From Romboutsia lituseburensis DSM 797 (lineage in GTDB: Bacteria; Bacillota; Clostridia; Peptostreptococcales; Peptostreptococcaceae): 64,000 bases of DNA. The notes below the pieces were generated by a model. The model had not been told where the DNA came from and did not search any database. It saw only the letters and a program-made list of their open reading frames with translations. Position numbers and translations under genes: made by a program. Below are positions 61,593-64,000 of this stretch, piece after piece (within the stretch, counting starts at the first letter, position 1; each line of letters starts with the position of its first letter). The stretch lies in the NCBI RefSeq assembly GCF_900103615.1, contig NZ_FNGW01000005.1:248001-312000 (forward strand), read 5' to 3'.

Positions 61593-63113
61593 CTATTTAT
61601 TCAGTAGATTTTTTAATTTATTTATTGCTGAGGACTCTATCCCTCCTCCAATTTCATATATCTTTGTTGATTTTTTCTTAACTAGTATCTCTTCTTGAGA
61701 CTTACTTATATCTTTAGTAGCAAGTACTACTGGCATATCCTTTTTAGCTGCTAATGGACCAACTGATAATGCATCTACTAAATCATAATCTTTTGCTAAT
61801 ACAACACCTTCTAATTGAGTATTTCCATAGAATTTTTCTAATACTTTTGCATTTGTATCTTGTCTACTATCTCCTGATATTCTATTGTTTGATATATCTT
61901 TAGATGTAATAGCATCTATTTGATTTATAGCTTTATCTGATACTTTTTGCTTTCCACCTATTATATATCCATCTGCTACATTTTGAGATTTTATATATTC
62001 ATAAGTTTTTTGATCTAAACCATCTTGTTCCGTAAGTATTATCGGAGCTTTTTCTTTACCTGCTACTGGCGATATTGATAATGAATCAGCTTCTCCATAT
62101 CCTGCTCCAACATATATTTTAGTTATATTATTTGTCTTATCTATTTCTTTTGCTATATTTAAAGATGTTTCATATCTAGTTTGACCTCCAATTCTTTGTA
62201 CTACTATATTGGAATTTATGCTTTTTATATTGTTTATAACTTTATTTGGCATTGCACTTTCTCCACCTATAGCTATTACTTTAGAAGGATTTAATCTTTT
62301 TATTTCATCTACTGTTTGCTTTGGTAATTCATTATTATTTGATAGTAGTATTGGAGCATTTTTTATACTAGCTAAAGGTGTTGCCGCTAACCCATCTACT
62401 AATTTTTTGTTATCTCCATTTACTATTATTACTGTGTCTGATTTTTGCCATCCATCTCTAGATATTTTTACTGCTGTTTCATATCTATTTTCTCCTCTTA
62501 AAGTTGTCAATTGAACTTGTGGTTTTTCAGGTGTTGGATTTGTTGATCCACCACCTGTAGATCCTCCTCCTGTCGGTGGATTTGGATTTTCTGGCTTAAT
62601 TTCACCTTCACCTATTGTTATTTCCTTAATACCTACTTCATCTAAATTATCATCACTTATTTCTTCAAAAATATCTGTAACTAATGTAATAGAGTTTTTC
62701 CCACCGACTACATTATCTACAATTGTGTATTTATTTCCAACGCTACCTTCTACAAATATCTCACCTATATTTATAATTGAATTCTTAACTAAATTAGAAT
62801 CTGAAGTAACAAATATATCTATTGTGTTGTTAATTTTATTATATTTAACATTTGTAGTTGCACTGTTTTTTATATCACTTGAAAAATCTATTTTACTAAA
62901 CTTAACATTGCCCTCTATTTTCAAACTTAACTGAAACGAATTCACTATTGAATTTACCGACTCTATTGATATTTTTACACTTTTTCCATTTGTTCCAGCT
63001 ACACAGTTTAGTTGCATATCTTGCTTTTCACTTGCATATGAAATAACACTTGGTATTGCTGCCACTACTGATGTAATCGCTACTGTTTTTATTAAATTCT
63101 TTGTCCTATACAT
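61593..63113 (-). CDS. Secreted CWB2 protein with cohesin/CBM-like N-terminal domain
   Basis: A 506-residue exported protein. It has a signal peptide (about 1-27), a beta-sandwich domain (about 33-165; VKISIESVNSIVNSFQLSLK, NIGEIFVEGSVGNKYTI) like cohesin or other all-beta surface domains, a Pro/Gly/Ser linker (about 175-198) and three CWB2 repeats (about 203-506; TLRGENRYETAVKISRDGW, QRIGGQTRYETSLNIAKEI, RISGDSRQDTNAKVLEKF). The beta domain is probably displayed outward for binding while CWB2 docks on the wall polymer. The ATG follows AAGAGGT. It starts just 36 bp after the large F5/8C protein gene, so the two are probably co-expressed. Confidence 0.9.
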   Translation of the reverse strand: MYRTKNLIKTVAITSVVAAIPSVISYASEKQDMQLNCVAGTNGKSVKISIESVNSIVNSFQLSLKIEGNVKFSKIDFSSDIKNSATTNVKYNKINNTIDIFVTSDSNLVKNSIINIGEIFVEGSVGNKYTIVDNVVGGKNSITLVTDIFEEISDDNLDEVGIKEITIGEGEIKPENPNPPTGGGSTGGGSTNPTPEKPQVQLTTLRGENRYETAVKISRDGWQKSDTVIIVNGDNKKLVDGLAATPLASIKNAPILLSNNNELPKQTVDEIKRLNPSKVIAIGGESAMPNKVINNIKSINSNIVVQRIGGQTRYETSLNIAKEIDKTNNITKIYVGAGYGEADSLSISPVAGKEKAPIILTEQDGLDQKTYEYIKSQNVADGYIIGGKQKVSDKAINQIDAITSKDISNNRISGDSRQDTNAKVLEKFYGNTQLEGVVLAKDYDLVDALSVGPLAAKKDMPVVLATKDISKSQEEILVKKKSTKIYEIGGGIESSAINKLKNLLNK

Positions 63114-63149
63114 TTTCTTTACCTCTTACTCAAATTTTTATTATTTCAA

Positions 63150-64000
63150 TTATCTATTTTTTAATACGGCTGCTGTTTTTTGGTTATTTATATGCACTGC
63201 ATGTACTTTTTGTTTTTTTATCCTTGTTTCGCTACTTAACGTTATGTTAGGTAGATTTTCATAAGCTAGTTCTCCATTTTCACCTTTTGGTATATCTACA
63301 TAAAGAGTGTCACTTACTAGTCTTTGTCCTACCGGAACTAATATGTCATTTCCATTTTCATCTTTAGACGGCTTAGCTTCATTATATCTATAAAGTTCAC
63401 TTTTAACTTTTGATGTAAGCTTATCAAATTCCCCCTCTGGCAACCAATATATCCACTTACCATCTGAAACTTCTCCTAATTTTCCATTATCAGGTATATC
63501 TGCAAGTAATACGACATTTCCACTTATAGTTTTATTATTTTCATCTACTAATAAAGGTACATTAAATGCCGGGTCTCCTTTGTATTCTCCAATTATAATT
63601 ATAGACCCTTCTGGTATTACTTTTTCTCCATCTGCTTGTACAACATAGTCATGAGCCAACTTACCAATTCCATTTGTACGTTGTTGATTGTTTTTATCAA
63701 CTGCACCAATTTCGATATTATCACCAGTTGGACCGATTAAGTTAAGGTCTGCTATTGATATATTTGTAGCTCCTTTTGCAACCAACTTCACATATTTAGC
63801 ATCATATGCCCAAAGCTTATCCCCACTTCCATCTACTTTATCATTGAACATAACTCTTGCTACATTCTCTGCATCTTTATTTCCTCCAAGTGTTTCTTGT
63901 CCAAATTTAAAGTTTCCTTGAGCTGCTTTTGTCCAGTTTTTATTATCATTACTTACATATATTTCATATCTATCAATTGAATTATATACTGTTTCTGATG
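63150..64000 (-). CDS. C-terminal part of a large F5/8C-domain surface protein
   Basis: The frame is open from the window edge to its stop at 63150, so about 283 C-terminal residues are visible and the N-terminus is missing. The first part (about 1-85; YEIYVSNDNKNWTKAAQG, then KYVKLVAKGATNISIADLNL) is an F5/8 type C (discoidin) carbohydrate-binding domain. The rest contains EGSIIIIGEYKGDPAFNVPL, GKWIYWLPEGEFDKLTSKV and TLYVDIPKGENGEL, a beta-rich segment I do not recognise. The basic C-terminus (TRIKKQKVHAVHINNQKT) lacks a sortase signal. It probably carries an exported N-terminal region outside the window. The internal Met at 63851 is not its start. Confidence 0.8.
   Translation of the reverse strand, partial: SETVYNSIDRYEIYVSNDNKNWTKAAQGNFKFGQETLGGNKDAENVARVMFNDKVDGSGDKLWAYDAKYVKLVAKGATNISIADLNLIGPTGDNIEIGAVDKNNQQRTNGIGKLAHDYVVQADGEKVIPEGSIIIIGEYKGDPAFNVPLLVDENNKTISGNVVLLADIPDNGKLGEVSDGKWIYWLPEGEFDKLTSKVKSELYRYNEAKPSKDENGNDILVPVGQRLVSDTLYVDIPKGENGELAYENLPNITLSSETRIKKQKVHAVHINNQKTAAVLKNR

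Noticed and set aside
63150-63851. A 233-residue complete gene starting at the Met at 63851
   Set aside because: The frame continues upstream to the window edge and the added residues complete an F5/8C domain, so the Met is internal.
1-64000. tRNA, rRNA, insertion sequences, integrase or prophage genes
   Set aside because: No tRNA-like cloverleaf, rRNA segment, transposase motif or terminal inverted repeats were recognised on reading the window.

Overview
The window is very AT-rich with compact, mostly minus-strand genes. It carries an asparagine T-box, a CamA-type adenine methyltransferase, SecA2 and proteins with CWB2 (PF04122) cell-wall-binding repeats. Together these point to a Firmicute of the family Peptostreptococcaceae, close to Clostridioides, Paraclostridium, Romboutsia or Terrisporobacter. 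From memory, the gene order from ptsH/ptsI through a patatin-like gene, camA, an amidase, uppS, a DUF4358 lipoprotein, an MBOAT gene, an LCP gene and a Cwp19-like glycosidase to a surface-polysaccharide cluster and secA2 follows the C. difficile PS-II/cell-wall-protein region. It is unlikely to be C. difficile itself, because the whole region is built around choline.

Layout. 1-8 kb: housekeeping and transport genes (5' end of an unknown gene, asnA with its T-box, a PTS IIC-like permease, a TcyP-like symporter, ptsH/ptsI). 6.9-13.3 kb: two patatin-like lipases around a small unknown gene and a solitary camA methyltransferase, then a GGDEF-EAL protein. 13.5-20 kb: envelope genes (amidase, short UppS, DUF4358 lipoprotein, MBOAT plus DHHW O-acylation pair, DUF3298 and Amidase_6 proteins). 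20-33 kb: LCP ligase, Cwp19-like glycosidase, a polymerase and glycosyltransferase pair, two peptidoglycan hydrolases with choline-binding repeats, a licA-licB-licC operon for choline uptake and activation, and another choline-binding protein. 33-50 kb: polysaccharide locus (wecB, ugd, glycosyltransferases, two MurJ-family flippases, licD, FlaA1/CapD dehydratase, Wzy-like polymerase, CDP-glycerol glycerophosphotransferase, priming sugar transferase). 50-64 kb: CWB2 proteins, secA2, an acyltransferase, two more choline-binding proteins, a TPR and GrpE-like pair, and the 3' end of a large F5/8C surface protein.

How it fits together. LicB would import choline, LicA phosphorylate it and LicC make CDP-choline. 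LicD would then put phosphocholine on the polymer made by the adjacent Wzy-type cluster, and the LCP protein would link that polymer to peptidoglycan. Seven proteins in the window carry choline-binding (CW_binding_1) repeats and could dock on it. Three others keep the CWB2 module used in C. difficile. The Cwp19-like enzyme appears to have exchanged its CWB2 anchor for a choline-binding one. The window therefore looks like a locus with two anchoring chemistries.

The least expected non-coding signal is a pair of related small-RNA candidates on the plus strand on either side of secA2. They share promoter spacing, an AACATCTC loop and a TATTTCTCACATT linker. All assignments are from reading the sequence and remembered family knowledge; no database search was run.
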